In this document: positions 1 to 7,010 of the stretch, in pieces | Position numbering within the stretch: the first letter of the stretch is position 1 | Layout of the letters: the number at the start of each line of letters is the position of its first letter | Source: a virus | IMG/VR virus record: IMGVR_UViG_3300037327_000024 | Location: 1-47,197 of that record | DNA: 47,197 nucleotides | Strand: one strand, 5' to 3' | Program-made: the position numbers and the translations under genes | Notes under the pieces: generated by a model | Databases searched by the model: none | What the model was told of the DNA's origin: nothing | The model's input: only the letters and a program-made list of their open reading frames with translations

Positions 1-168
1 AAGTTAAGACTTTCTTGAAATCTTTCTTTATAGGAAGACTCTAAGTTAAGACTTTCTTGAAATCTTTCTTTATAGGAAGACTCTAAGTTAAGACTTTCTT
101 GAAATCTTTCTTTATAGGAAGACTCTAAGTTAAGACTTTCTTGAAATCTTTCTTTATAGGAAGACTCT
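1..168. repeat. four perfect 42-bp tandem repeats
   Basis: Four identical, head-to-tail 42-bp units fill the first 168 bases, and the array may continue beyond the left edge. The unit is a multiple of three and lies in frame in the minus-strand gene covering it, so each copy adds the 14 residues ESSYKERFQESLNL. There are no spacers, so this is not CRISPR. Perfect identity of the copies suggests recent slippage or unequal recombination, so copy number may vary between isolates. Confidence 0.95.
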
Positions 169-899
169 AGACCTACAGAATTTACAGAACTTTGCAGGTA
201 CTTGCTTGGAACAGCGAACATATCTACTAAGCGTTGATCGTATTCTGACATTATCTGGAGCTGATCTTCTAGTCGTTGAGAGTAAGAAGAGGATATATTT
301 AGCAAGTATAGTGTGTCTGGTTCTGTGCCACCACCATCGTCATAATATATCCACTGGCTATTGTCGCTAGGGAAGTTAATTAATTTTAAGGTTATTGTGC
401 CATCTGTCGAATCAAATGTTGATAACGTACCACCACTGTCAGACATATCAATAGTATGTGCGCCGTTATCATCTGTAACAATAATGTTTTTTACTGCTAA
501 GTCAGAAAACCCCTCAACTTCATTATAGCGACCGCCAAAAGAAAAAACCCCATTTGCTACGCTTTCTGAAGTTTCAAACTCGCAAACATCATCCTTTAAA
601 GGGTTAGATCTAAAAAGGTCATCTCCTGAGACCGATGAACCATTAATTTTATGGTCTGTTGTTCCGCTTGTGTTTATACTCTCCGTGTCTGTCCTTAATA
701 TAAATCCTGTCCCTCTATCGTTAGTGGTAGAGTTGAACCTCCGTCGTATATCAAAAAGGTAAATAGCTCTATTATCAAATAGCGGTTGGTCCTCTGCTAG
801 CTTGTAAGAAATTACTGCTCTGCCCGATACTCCTGATATTTGTACTAAATAACTATTTGTACTACCAGTGTCAGCAGGAAACTTTAAATAATAAGCCAT
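1..899 (-). CDS. structural-type protein with 14-residue C-terminal repeats (partial)
   Basis: The reading frame starts at ATG 899 (MAYYLKFPADTGSTNSYLV) and stays open for 299 codons to the left edge, so the C-terminus is missing. Residues 1-240 are beta-rich, with many Gly, Ser, Thr and Asp and no recognised catalytic motif. From residue 245 the protein becomes four identical copies of ESSYKERFQESLNL, an amphipathic, likely helical or coiled-coil repeat. It lies 2 bases after the stop of the next minus-strand gene and appears co-transcribed with it. Inference: a virion component such as a fibre, spike or minor structural protein. I do not recognise a named family. Confidence 0.75.
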   Translation of the reverse strand, partial: MAYYLKFPADTGSTNSYLVQISGVSGRAVISYKLAEDQPLFDNRAIYLFDIRRRFNSTTNDRGTGFILRTDTESINTSGTTDHKINGSSVSGDDLFRSNPLKDDVCEFETSESVANGVFSFGGRYNEVEGFSDLAVKNIIVTDDNGAHTIDMSDSGGTLSTFDSTDGTITLKLINFPSDNSQWIYYDDGGGTEPDTLYLLNISSSYSQRLEDQLQIMSEYDQRLVDMFAVPSKYLQSSVNSVGLESSYKERFQESLNLESSYKERFQESLNLESSYKERFQESLNLESSYKERFQESLN

Positions 900-901
900 T
901 T

Positions 902-1489
902 TTAGCTAATCACATTATAAGCATTGTCAACGTACATATCGGGAAAACTAGGCGCTTGAACTCGGTATTGACCTGACTTTTCTACAGCTCTGAACCCTGC
1001 CACTCTGACATCTTCATAACTGCCACTACTAAAAGTTACACGTCGGTATATTTGCGGGTTATGCGTAGGTGCGTCTGCTAATGTTGTGATGGTGCAAAAT
1101 CCTTGTTCGACTGTAACAGGCACTCTTTGTATTGTACCCTTGGCTATCTGAAAGTCTTGCTCTGTTTTATTAACAAAAGGATAAGTAAGAGGGTTAGCAT
1201 AATTAATAAGTGCGTCAGCAAATTCTTGAGGTACAACATTATCAGCAACTAATTTATCAAGAGCTAACTCTACAGATAAAGGGTTTCCTCTTATAAAGTT
1301 AAACTCAGAACCAAACTGAAAGGACGCTTTGACAACTTTTGCTTGAGAGGTTGTAGGGTTATCAAGCAACTGGTCTGTTAGTTCGTAACCATCAATATAA
1401 GAAAGCATGATATCGGGTGACATAATCTTACCCACAACTAGGGAGTGTAGTTTAGCAAGTGCTAGTGTTTCAAAGTCTGATAAGTTCAT
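902..1489 (-). CDS. hypothetical protein (195 aa), possibly structural
   Basis: A complete frame begins at ATG 1489 behind an AGGACC sequence and ends 2 bases before the repeat-bearing gene. The protein is soluble, of mixed alpha/beta character, with no signal peptide, membrane segment or known motif (start MNLSDFETLALAKLHSLVVG). Its tight coupling to the structural-type gene downstream and the DUF5681-like gene upstream suggests a packaging or virion role. That is context only; no function is recognised. Confidence 0.7.
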   Translation of the reverse strand: MNLSDFETLALAKLHSLVVGKIMSPDIMLSYIDGYELTDQLLDNPTTSQAKVVKASFQFGSEFNFIRGNPLSVELALDKLVADNVVPQEFADALINYANPLTYPFVNKTEQDFQIAKGTIQRVPVTVEQGFCTITTLADAPTHNPQIYRRVTFSSGSYEDVRVAGFRAVEKSGQYRVQAPSFPDMYVDNAYNVIS

Positions 1490-1519
1490 TAGTGGTCCTG
1501 TTAAATGTTTATGGCGATC

Positions 1520-1867
1520 TTAGCTTCCAGAGGACTTAAAAACTGCCTTAGGAAATTGTTTAACTTCACCTTTAGTTACATCTTTAGATTCTTTAGGAGT
1601 CTTAGGCAATCTCGCTAAGTCTTCTTTTGACAAGAACTTCTTCAAGTCGATTAACATTACGAGATACTTAGTCTTCTGAGCATCTGTAAGCTTAAGCTTT
1701 TCCTCTTCTGGCTCTATAGTTATCTTATTTGATAACCATATGACCATTTCTTGAAGGCTCATACCTGAGGCCATTGCCTTTGATATTTCATCTTGTGGGT
1801 TTACTTTGTTTCTTGAATTTCTTGGTCTACCTTCTGAATTTCCTGACTGACCTTTGATGAAGGGCAT
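1520..1867 (-). CDS. DUF5681-like protein, possible small terminase-like DNA-binding protein
   Basis: The N-terminus MPFIKGQSGNSEGRPRNSRNK matches the GQSGNPxGRPxGSRNK signature of DUF5681 proteins, which occur in phages and prophages, often near terminase genes. The start at ATG 1867 is chosen because AGGAGAGGT lies just upstream; the frame could open at 1918, but that adds 17 hydrophobic residues without a better ribosome-binding site. The C-terminal part is lysine-rich and probably helical. At 115 aa it fits a small nucleic-acid-binding protein. A role in DNA packaging is inferred, not shown. Confidence 0.7.
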   Translation of the reverse strand: MPFIKGQSGNSEGRPRNSRNKVNPQDEISKAMASGMSLQEMVIWLSNKITIEPEEEKLKLTDAQKTKYLVMLIDLKKFLSKEDLARLPKTPKESKDVTKGEVKQFPKAVFKSSGS

Positions 1868-1929
1868 AGCCACCTCTCCTAAATAAGTTGTGAGAATAAA
1901 AAGAACAGACCAGACCAACTAGGAGGAGA

Positions 1930-2109
1930 GTTGCTGTTAAGAACTAGGTTCAATCTGTTTAATAGCTAGGGCTTGGGGAGTCCTATAACAAGTATCACTT
2001 TTATAAGAGTTGCTCTGTAGTGATAGCTACACATGAGAGTGTAGTCTTTGGAAAGGGGTTGCCTACACGATTTCAGCTTACTACGTAGAGGCTTGGTAGG
2101 CGTATTAAT
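1930..2109. other. intergenic stretch with three perfect short hairpins
   Basis: No gene is visible between the DUF5681-like gene and the tRNA-like sequence. Three inverted repeats stand out: TATCAC at 1993-1998 with GTGATA at 2020-2025, CTACAC at 2027-2032 with GTGTAG at 2039-2044, and GCCTAC at 2061-2066 with GTAGGC at 2096-2101. The last loop contains the palindrome CTACGTAG. It lies directly 3' of the tRNA array on the transcribed minus strand. It may hold decayed tRNAs, processing signals or a structured RNA; no T-arm consensus is present, so I call no tRNA here. Confidence 0.4.
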
Positions 2110-2182
2110 TGGCATAAGGATTAAGAATCGAACTTAACAGGCGAGGGGTTGGAATCCTGCCGATACCCAGTATCTTCCCTAC
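2110..2182 (-). tRNA. tRNA-like sequence, probably degenerate (TCC-type loop)
   Basis: Read on the minus strand, GTAGGGA pairs with TCCTTAT over seven positions (including G-T wobbles), the T arm TTAAG-TTCGATT-CTTAA is perfect, and G73-CCA is encoded at 2110-2113. The lower half is irregular: the D arm is short (GATAC/GTATC around three bases) and the anticodon stem has only two firm pairs around the loop ATTCCAA, close to the TTTCCAA loop of tRNA-Gly in the same array. It is 73 nt with CCA. It may be a decayed duplicate, an unusual tRNA or a processing mimic. Basis: hand folding. Confidence 0.45.
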
Positions 2183-2189
2183 ATTAATT

Positions 2190-2267
2190 TGGTTCTCCAC
2201 GACTAGGATCGAACTAGTAACCTGCCGATTATGAGTCGGATGCTCTAACCAGTTGAGCTACGGGAGA
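2190..2267 (-). tRNA. tRNA-Met (CAT anticodon) with an extra base in the acceptor stem
   Basis: On the minus strand the sequence starts TCTCCCG and has the D arm GCTC/GAGC, anticodon loop CTCATAA (CAT), T arm ACTAG-TTCGATC-CTAGT and encoded CCA at 2190-2192. CAT would read Met codons, or AUA if lysidine-modified. The acceptor 3' strand is CGTGGAGA, one base too long for TCTCCCG: pairing is perfect only if the T at minus-strand position 2199 is bulged out. It ends 1 base from tRNA-Thr, so both must be cut from one transcript. Confidence 0.85.
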
Positions 2268-2268
2268 T

Positions 2269-2344
2269 TGGTGCCCTTAGTAAGATTCGAACTCACGACC
2301 TTCCCCGTACAAAGGGGCTGCTCTTCCATCTGAGCTATAAGGGC
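2269..2344 (-). tRNA. tRNA-Thr (TGT)
   Basis: On the minus strand the acceptor GCCCTTA pairs perfectly with TAAGGGC, the D arm GCTC/GAGC is canonical, the anticodon loop TTTGTAC gives anticodon TGT, and the T arm GTGAG-TTCGAAT-CTTAC closes normally. A73 and CCA are encoded at 2269-2272. It would read ACA codons, which are common in these AT-rich phage genes. Length 76 nt. Confidence 0.92.
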
Positions 2345-2417
2345 TGTATAAGGCCTCTAAGGGCAACGACTAAATACCAAGAGGGGAGCTTATTAGCCGC
2401 GTTCTCTTAGTTGTATT

Positions 2418-2494
2418 TGGAGCGTCCTATCAGATTCGAACTGATGACAACCTGTTTGGAAAACAGAAGCTCTACCAGACTTAGCTAAGAACGT
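2418..2494 (-). tRNA. tRNA-Gly (TCC)
   Basis: On the minus strand the anticodon stem CTGT/ACAG encloses loop TTTCCAA, giving TCC, which reads GGA. The T arm ATCAG-TTCGAAT-CTGAT is perfect, U73 is typical of bacterial tRNA-Gly, and CCA is encoded at 2418-2420. The acceptor is ACGTTCT against AGGACGC with a terminal A-C mismatch. It is the most upstream tRNA of the array, 73 bases from tRNA-Thr. Confidence 0.88.
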
Positions 2495-2498
2495 TGTG

Positions 2499-2594
2499 TT
2501 AAACTAACTCTGTACTTACAAACCCTTGAGTCTCAGAGCCTACGCCCCAACCTTCTTCAGATAAGCGTATCCAGTTGTTTTCTTGTGGAGACAT
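2499..2594 (-). CDS. 31-aa small protein
   Basis: A short frame starts at ATG 2594 (MSPQENNWIRLSEEGWG) behind the ribosome-binding sequence AGAGGTAAAGTT and stops at 2499, 5 bases before tRNA-Gly. A strong promoter lies 34 bases upstream, so it is probably the leader gene of the tRNA transcript. The product is acidic and Trp-rich with no recognised motif. Good spacing and the promoter support translation, but it is very short. Confidence 0.5.
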   Translation of the reverse strand: MSPQENNWIRLSEEGWGVGSETQGFVSTELV

Positions 2595-2627
2595 AACTTT
2601 ACCTCTAGTTATTTAGTTTACTCTATG

Positions 2628-2656
2628 ATTATAACACGATAAAGTAAACCTTGCAA
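2628..2656 (-). promoter_or_regulatory. sigma-70-type promoter for the tRNA transcript
   Basis: On the minus strand TTGCAA (2651-2656) and a perfect TATAAT (2628-2633) are separated by exactly 17 bp. It would start transcription near 2620, just before the 31-aa gene and the tRNA array. The promoter sits after the upstream zinc-finger gene, so the tRNAs can be expressed independently. Confidence 0.75.
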
Positions 2657-2665
2657 GCACTTTCT

Positions 2666-2863
2666 TTAATATTCACTACTTTTAGATGAGGTCATACCAC
2701 CTTCTAGGTTTCCACATACAAATTCATGGTCTTCAGCATAAGACCCATCTTCAAAAGCTGCTGTCTTACAAATGTTACAAGTATCTTCATCAGAACCGTC
2801 AGACTTCTTTTGAAGCATCTCCGTTCTAAACATCTTACGATTACATATAATACATCTACTCAT
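2666..2863 (-). CDS. small zinc-finger-like protein (65 aa)
   Basis: Two CxxC pairs (CIIC near residues 4-7 and CNIC near residues 29-32) suggest one zinc-binding knuckle, and a further Cys and His lie in the second half. The start MSRCIICNRKMF follows a clear AAGGAGTA ribosome-binding site. It is the first gene leftward of the divergent promoter hub and so likely an early gene. DNA, RNA or protein binding is possible; the family is not recognised. Confidence 0.7.
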   Translation of the reverse strand: MSRCIICNRKMFRTEMLQKKSDGSDEDTCNICKTAAFEDGSYAEDHEFVCGNLEGGMTSSKSSEY

Positions 2864-3057
2864 AGAGTACTCCTTAGTTGTTTTCTCTAGTTCATATATA
2901 TAGTATATAGCATATAATTGATCTTGTATACTACTTTATGTATATTTATGAAAATAAAGTTATATAGGCTCTTAAGAGATCCTTTTAAGAGTAGAAATAG
3001 AATTGAACGATAGTGAGAAGAAAGAAGGAATGTAAAGTAAAGTAAACTAACGTTAGT

Positions 3058-3170
3058 TAGTAGTATATCTAAAGGATACTCTTAATAGTAACTCTTAAGA
3101 TATACTCTTTAAGAATACTCTTAAGGGGTTTCCTTAGGATCAGTATAACGTTGATCTAAAAACCTGTCAA
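3058..3170. repeat. 113-bp perfect inverted repeat, left copy
   Basis: Base-by-base comparison shows 3058-3170 is the exact reverse complement of 26422-26534. The repeat carries a complete promoter pointing left and the downstream leader with three CTCTTAAG-type motifs. Such identity between non-coding sequences 23 kb apart implies recent copying, gene conversion or strong selection. Confidence 0.97.
3142..3170 (-). promoter_or_regulatory. leftward sigma-70-type promoter
   Basis: On the minus strand a perfect TTGACA (3165-3170) and TATACT (3142-3147) are 17 bp apart. It lies inside the inverted repeat and would drive the zinc-finger gene at 2863 and perhaps the leftward genes beyond. Confidence 0.85.
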
Positions 3171-3259
3171 GGACTATTTACATCTATTTGTTAAATAGTT
3201 AGTTCTATGCCTTAGGGGGTACTCTTAAGAGGGCTTATAAAGATTATTCTTAATAAGTG

Positions 3260-3288
3260 TTGACACCTTGAGTAGAGAATGCAATAAT
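3260..3288 (+). promoter_or_regulatory. rightward sigma-70-type promoter
   Basis: TTGACA (3260-3265) and AATAAT (3283-3288) are 17 bp apart, with TGC just before the -10. The same layout, TTGAC plus TGC-AATAMT, recurs at 26336-26364 (minus) and 26651-26679 (plus). It should drive the 3.3-17.8 kb operon. Confidence 0.85.
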
Positions 3289-3326
3289 CCTCAACAAGTT
3301 ATTTAATCAGGTTGTTAGGAGAAGTT

Positions 3327-3506
3327 ATGAGAGAGATACTAGAGATGTATGGTTACAACGAGTTTGAATCCAAGGTGTACCTTGAAGATGGAAACCACAG
3401 CATAAATGTACAGGGGGCAGGTTCTTACTTAGAAAGCCTAATACAAGGGACAGATAGCGGAGGATTGTATGAGAATGGCTTTATAGGGGCTTCTATGGGA
3501 GCCTGA
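3327..3506 (+). CDS. hypothetical protein (59 aa)
   Basis: First gene of the rightward operon. The start ATG 3327 (MREILEMYGYNEFESKVYLE) is chosen because AGGAGAAGTT lies directly before it. The C-terminal half is Gly- and Ser-rich. No family is recognised. Position right behind a strong promoter suggests early, high expression, as is usual for small host-takeover proteins; that role is only inference. Confidence 0.6.
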   Translation: MREILEMYGYNEFESKVYLEDGNHSINVQGAGSYLESLIQGTDSGGLYENGFIGASMGA

Positions 3507-3586
3507 GAGAGCTTCAAATGTAAAAGTAATACCACCGCATAGATATACATTAATAATGCCTTAGAGAGGCTTATAGGAGAATAAGA

Positions 3587-4873
3587 ATGAGTAACTACCA
3601 AGCAATGATAGCAAAAGTAAATCAAGTCTTAGAGTTAAAAGGGGCAGATAAGATACAGGTAGGAAAAGTTTTAGGGGAGACTGTGATTATTGGTAAGGAG
3701 ATACAAGTCGGAACTGTGGGAGTGTTCTTTTGTTCAGGTACTCAACTTTCAGAGCAGTATTGTAAACAAAATAATTTGTTTAGATCCAAAGAAGATAACC
3801 TTGATCAATTAAAATCTGGATTCTTTGAGTTCTCTCGTAGGGTTAGAGTTCAGCCTTTTATGAAAGTTAAGTCAGAGGGTTATTTCGCCCCCCTAGAGTC
3901 TTTAGGCTACACAGGTCATGATTTAAAAAAGCTTAAAGTAGGAGATACCTTTGAGTCTTTAGGAGATAACCCTATCTGCAAGAAGTATGTTAACCCTAAT
4001 GTTAAAGACCCTAGTAAGAAGAACTCTAAAAAGAAAAAATTAGATGTTCCTATGTTCGTAGAGCATTGTAATACCTCTCAGTATAGACACAACAAGAGTT
4101 TTATATCTAAAGGAGATTTAATTAGTATACAATCTAAAAAGCATGGAACATCCATGAGGGTTGGTAATCATAAAGTAAATATTAATTTAAATAAGATCAA
4201 AGTGCTTATAAATAAGATCCTTCCTATATTTCCAACTAGCCGATGGGATCTAGTAGTAGGCACTAGAAGAGTTATACTTAACAATTCGGACTCTGAAGGG
4301 TTTCATGGAAAAGAGGCTTACAGGTTTGAAATAGCAAATCAATTGTCTTCACACATTACAAAAGGGATGACAGTTTATGGAGAAATAGTAGGGTATGTAA
4401 ATGGCAAGTCCGTAATGTCTACTCATAACACAAAAGATCTTAAAGATAAGAAGTACACTGCTAAGTACTCTGATCAAATGAGTTACAAGTATGGATGCTT
4501 AGAAGATACTTACGATTACCACATCTATAGAATAACTATGGCATCCGAAGGAGGAGATATTGTAGACTTTACTCAACCTCAGCTTGTATCTTGGTGCAAA
4601 GATAGAAATATCAAACCCTCTCATGATCTTGTAGAGCCTTTTATCTACGATGGGGATATAGACACACTAGACACTTTAGTAGACTACCTTACAGAGCGTC
4701 CTGAACTGCTTACTGAAGACTACCACGACCCCAGCCATATTAGTGAGGGAATAGTTGTGAGAATAGATAACCATAGGCTTTCACCTACCTTCTTAAAAAG
4801 TAAAAGCTATGCTTTCAAGTTGTTAGAGGGTATAGTGTCTGAAACTGTTGTAGAAATAGAGGATGAAAGCTAA
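3587..4873 (+). CDS. RNA ligase, Rnl5/DRB0094-type
   Basis: ATP-dependent RNA ligase that would seal 3'-OH/5'-phosphate RNA ends, for example in tRNAs cut by host defence nucleases. The nucleotidyltransferase motif I KKHG with nucleophile K184 is visible (residues 184-187), followed by motif III near GMTVYGEIVGYVNG, motif IV EGIVVRI near the end, and a Lys-containing motif V. About 130 residues precede the catalytic domain and look like the N-terminal OB-type domain of Deinococcus DRB0094-like ligases. A His instead of Asp in KxDG is tolerated in that group. It starts a three-gene RNA-repair set with 4994 and 5689. Confidence 0.85.
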   Translation: MSNYQAMIAKVNQVLELKGADKIQVGKVLGETVIIGKEIQVGTVGVFFCSGTQLSEQYCKQNNLFRSKEDNLDQLKSGFFEFSRRVRVQPFMKVKSEGYFAPLESLGYTGHDLKKLKVGDTFESLGDNPICKKYVNPNVKDPSKKNSKKKKLDVPMFVEHCNTSQYRHNKSFISKGDLISIQSKKHGTSMRVGNHKVNINLNKIKVLINKILPIFPTSRWDLVVGTRRVILNNSDSEGFHGKEAYRFEIANQLSSHITKGMTVYGEIVGYVNGKSVMSTHNTKDLKDKKYTAKYSDQMSYKYGCLEDTYDYHIYRITMASEGGDIVDFTQPQLVSWCKDRNIKPSHDLVEPFIYDGDIDTLDTLVDYLTERPELLTEDYHDPSHISEGIVVRIDNHRLSPTFLKSKSYAFKLLEGIVSETVVEIEDES

Positions 4874-5004
4874 TGCTAGAAGATTACGAATTAGATATAG
4901 AGTATTGGCATACAGAGTACCAAGGTGACTTAGAGTTACACGAGTTTTTAGGGTTGTCTTGGTTAGAGTATAAATTTATGGTGGAGGTGTCAGGTGAACA
5001 TTAA
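4873..5004 (+). CDS. hypothetical protein (43 aa)
   Basis: A short frame starts within the stop of the RNA ligase gene (TAATG, ATG 4873) and overlaps the next gene by 11 bases. The product is very acidic and rich in Tyr, Trp and Leu (MLEDYELDIEYWHTEYQGDL). Its tight coupling between two RNA-repair genes suggests co-expression; function unknown. Confidence 0.5.
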   Translation: MLEDYELDIEYWHTEYQGDLELHEFLGLSWLEYKFMVEVSGEH

Positions 5005-5689
5005 GATAGATAAAGAAATGCACGAAGAACTTAATAAGCATGTCCTAGGGGATAACACCATAGAGTTTGGAAACCTTAATGGCAAGGATACGGACTTACT
5101 GCACATAGTTTGCCCTAACATACAGATGGATGCATGTATTCACAATAGGGATCATTTCTTATTCTATAAGTGTGAAGAGACTAATACAGACCACCTCTAC
5201 ATAACCCCTAGAGGGGCTGTCAATGCCTTGATCACTGGAAGTAATACTTTGATCTATGAGATACTTGTGGAAGGTAAGTTTAAGGGCACTTATCTAGAGT
5301 TCTTGCACAGCCTAAGGATAGAGCAGTTTCATACTTATAAGTTAGTTAAGGCTTTATTAGGAGTTGCTGAGAGAGATCTTAAACAGAGTAGGAGTCACAC
5401 AGATACTCAGAAGAAGTTGTTGTGGGTGAAAAACTATTACAGCATGGCTGTAGACATAATGAAAGATCATGGGATAACTGTAGGGATGGCAAGAAGGTTA
5501 GGTTCTCAAAGAGTTGGGTTGTTAGACCTAAAGTATGCTAGGATGAGATCACAAGGTCTTCCAAAGACGGTAGATGACTTTGTGTATATGTACTTGCAAG
5601 AACATCTTAATCTAGTAGGTGTATTGTATTTTCACAGTATAGAATATGTCTCTTACTATTACTTTAACAACTGGAAGGAGAGTTTATAA
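4994..5689 (+). CDS. RlaP-like (DNA polymerase beta superfamily) nucleotidyltransferase, divergent
   Basis: GTG start behind GGAGG. Residues 25-95 resemble the core of RNA-ligase-associated RlaP proteins: a loop with K-D-T-D where SDxD is usual, a hydrophobic strand, and a helix ending ALITGSNTLIYEIL that corresponds to the GNPxxIELLF segment. The usual GS motif in front of the DxD is changed to G-N-L-N, so activity may be lost or altered. RlaP genes are known to accompany RNA ligases and polynucleotide kinases, and this gene lies between exactly those two. Assignment rests on pattern and neighbourhood, so it is tentative. Confidence 0.55.
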   Translation: MNIKIDKEMHEELNKHVLGDNTIEFGNLNGKDTDLLHIVCPNIQMDACIHNRDHFLFYKCEETNTDHLYITPRGAVNALITGSNTLIYEILVEGKFKGTYLEFLHSLRIEQFHTYKLVKALLGVAERDLKQSRSHTDTQKKLLWVKNYYSMAVDIMKDHGITVGMARRLGSQRVGLLDLKYARMRSQGLPKTVDDFVYMYLQEHLNLVGVLYFHSIEYVSYYYFNNWKESL

Positions 5690-6603
5690 TGCAGAAAACT
5701 ACGCTAATATTAACAGTAGGAATTAGTGGCTCAGGAAAAACTTCTTGGGCAGAGGAGTTTACGCGAAATCGCGGAGATTGGGTCAATATTAATAGGGATG
5801 ACATAAGGTTCTCCTTGTTTAACAAGGGAGTGCGAGATTGGGGTGCTTATAAGTTTAAAAGGTCTAATGAAGACCTAGTATCAGACACTGCTATGAACTT
5901 AGCTAAGCTTTCTTCAAGAGCAGGTAAGAACATTATTATCTCAGACACTAACTTAAATCAAAAAGTCAGAAATATGTGGAGAGACTTTGCTAAGTCTTAT
6001 CATATGGAGTTTGAAGTCATAGATTTTGATATCTCTTGGGATAAAGCCGTTAAGAGAGAATCTCAACGAGCTGGAGGCGTAGGTATTAGCGTCCTGAGGA
6101 AGCAATGGGAAGCGTGGAACACCTACAGGGGACGTAAGGTGTATATTCCTGATGAAAGTTTGCCTAAGGCTTTTCTGGTAGATTTAGATGGTACAGTCGC
6201 GGAGAATACCTCAGGTCGAGGATGGTTTGATTGGGATCGTGTTGGAGAAGACTCTCCTAGAGAGCATGTAATCTCAATGGTGCATGGCCTTATCCAATCA
6301 GGACTAACTCCTGTGTTCTTGTCTGGAAGAGATGGCTCTTGTATAATTGAAACCTATGATTGGGTTATGAAGCATGTTATGGTGGACTACTTGCCAGAGA
6401 GAGGTGGACTTCACTTACTAATGAGAGAGCCTACAGATCAACGTAAGGACTCTGTGATCAAGGAAGAGATCTTCTGGAAGTACGTAGCTAATAGGTTTAA
6501 CATTGTGGCGTGTATAGATGATCGTCCTCAGATGATCAGGGCTTGGGAAGACTTAAAGATCCCTAATATTATTGCTGTAGGTAATCAGACTAAGGAGTTT
6601 TAG
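5689..6603 (+). CDS. pseT: polynucleotide 5'-kinase / 3'-phosphatase (T4 Pnkp-like)
   Basis: Bifunctional RNA end-healing enzyme. The N-terminal kinase has the P-loop GISGSGKT at residues 11-18 and the NRDDIR motif of T4 Pnkp-type kinases. The C-terminal phosphatase has the acylphosphatase motif DLDGT at residues 165-169 and the later FLSGRD and DDRPQM segments. Length 304 aa is close to T4 Pnkp (301 aa), with the same domain order. It would convert 2',3'-cyclic-phosphate and 5'-OH ends into ends the RNA ligase at 3587 can seal. ATG overlaps the previous stop. Confidence 0.92.
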   Translation: MQKTTLILTVGISGSGKTSWAEEFTRNRGDWVNINRDDIRFSLFNKGVRDWGAYKFKRSNEDLVSDTAMNLAKLSSRAGKNIIISDTNLNQKVRNMWRDFAKSYHMEFEVIDFDISWDKAVKRESQRAGGVGISVLRKQWEAWNTYRGRKVYIPDESLPKAFLVDLDGTVAENTSGRGWFDWDRVGEDSPREHVISMVHGLIQSGLTPVFLSGRDGSCIIETYDWVMKHVMVDYLPERGGLHLLMREPTDQRKDSVIKEEIFWKYVANRFNIVACIDDRPQMIRAWEDLKIPNIIAVGNQTKEF

Positions 6604-6852
6604 ATGTATAATATAGACAGTATAGAAGAATACCCTAACATAAACTTATCACAGAATGATCTACAAGAGCTTTTAGAATTAACAGAGGTTGTTGAAGAAT
6701 ACTTTTGGGAAAAACGTAACTTAATAGTTGTTAGGGACGGACATAATAAAGAAGGCACTAGAATACATTTTATAAAGGGCTATGCGGCTAGTAGTATCAG
6801 TATCATGTTACTTATAGATAATACTTTTGTAATCATGGGTGAGGATGTATGA
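6604..6852 (+). CDS. hypothetical acidic protein (82 aa)
   Basis: ATG follows the kinase-phosphatase stop directly. The first 35 residues are acidic and helical (MYNIDSIEEYPNINLSQNDL); the rest is more beta-like. No motif recognised. It belongs to the coupled operon. Confidence 0.6.
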   Translation: MYNIDSIEEYPNINLSQNDLQELLELTEVVEEYFWEKRNLIVVRDGHNKEGTRIHFIKGYAASSISIMLLIDNTFVIMGEDV

Positions 6853-7010
6853 GTATTATTAATAAGATAATGTTAGTCTCATTCTTAGGGTTTACAATAC
6901 TTTCAATGTATGAACAAAACCCATATGAGATTATTCCTTGGTTATTCGCTACAGGATATCTTTTATATTCTATAACTTTAGAAAAAGAACTTAAGGAGAA
7001 AAGTAAGTGA
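6849..7010 (+). CDS. small membrane protein (53 aa), two predicted helices
   Basis: ATGA overlap with the previous gene and GTGA overlap with the next. Hydrophobic stretches at residues 7-21 and 28-42 would span the membrane twice, and the tail EKELKEKSK is strongly charged. Such proteins in phages may act on the inner membrane, for example as holin-like or superinfection-exclusion factors, but nothing specific is recognised. Confidence 0.55.
   Translation: MSIINKIMLVSFLGFTILSMYEQNPYEIIPWLFATGYLLYSITLEKELKEKSK

Larger units (their letters stand above)
2864..3326. promoter_or_regulatory. left divergent promoter region
   Basis: These 460 bases hold no gene. They contain one leftward promoter (3142-3170), one rightward promoter (3260-3288), four copies of the near-palindrome CTCTTAAG and several A/T-rich stretches. 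The part 3058-3170 is repeated without a single change, in inverted orientation, at 26422-26534, and weaker similarity continues through the rightward promoter. The CTCTTAAG copies may be operator or protein-binding sites; that is inference. Confidence 0.7.

Noticed and set aside
1-168. CRISPR-like array
   Set aside because: The 42-bp units are directly adjacent with no spacers and encode in-frame peptide repeats.
1930-2109. Additional tRNAs
   Set aside because: D-stem-like and hairpin pieces exist, but no TTCRA T-loop or acceptor/CCA combination could be built.
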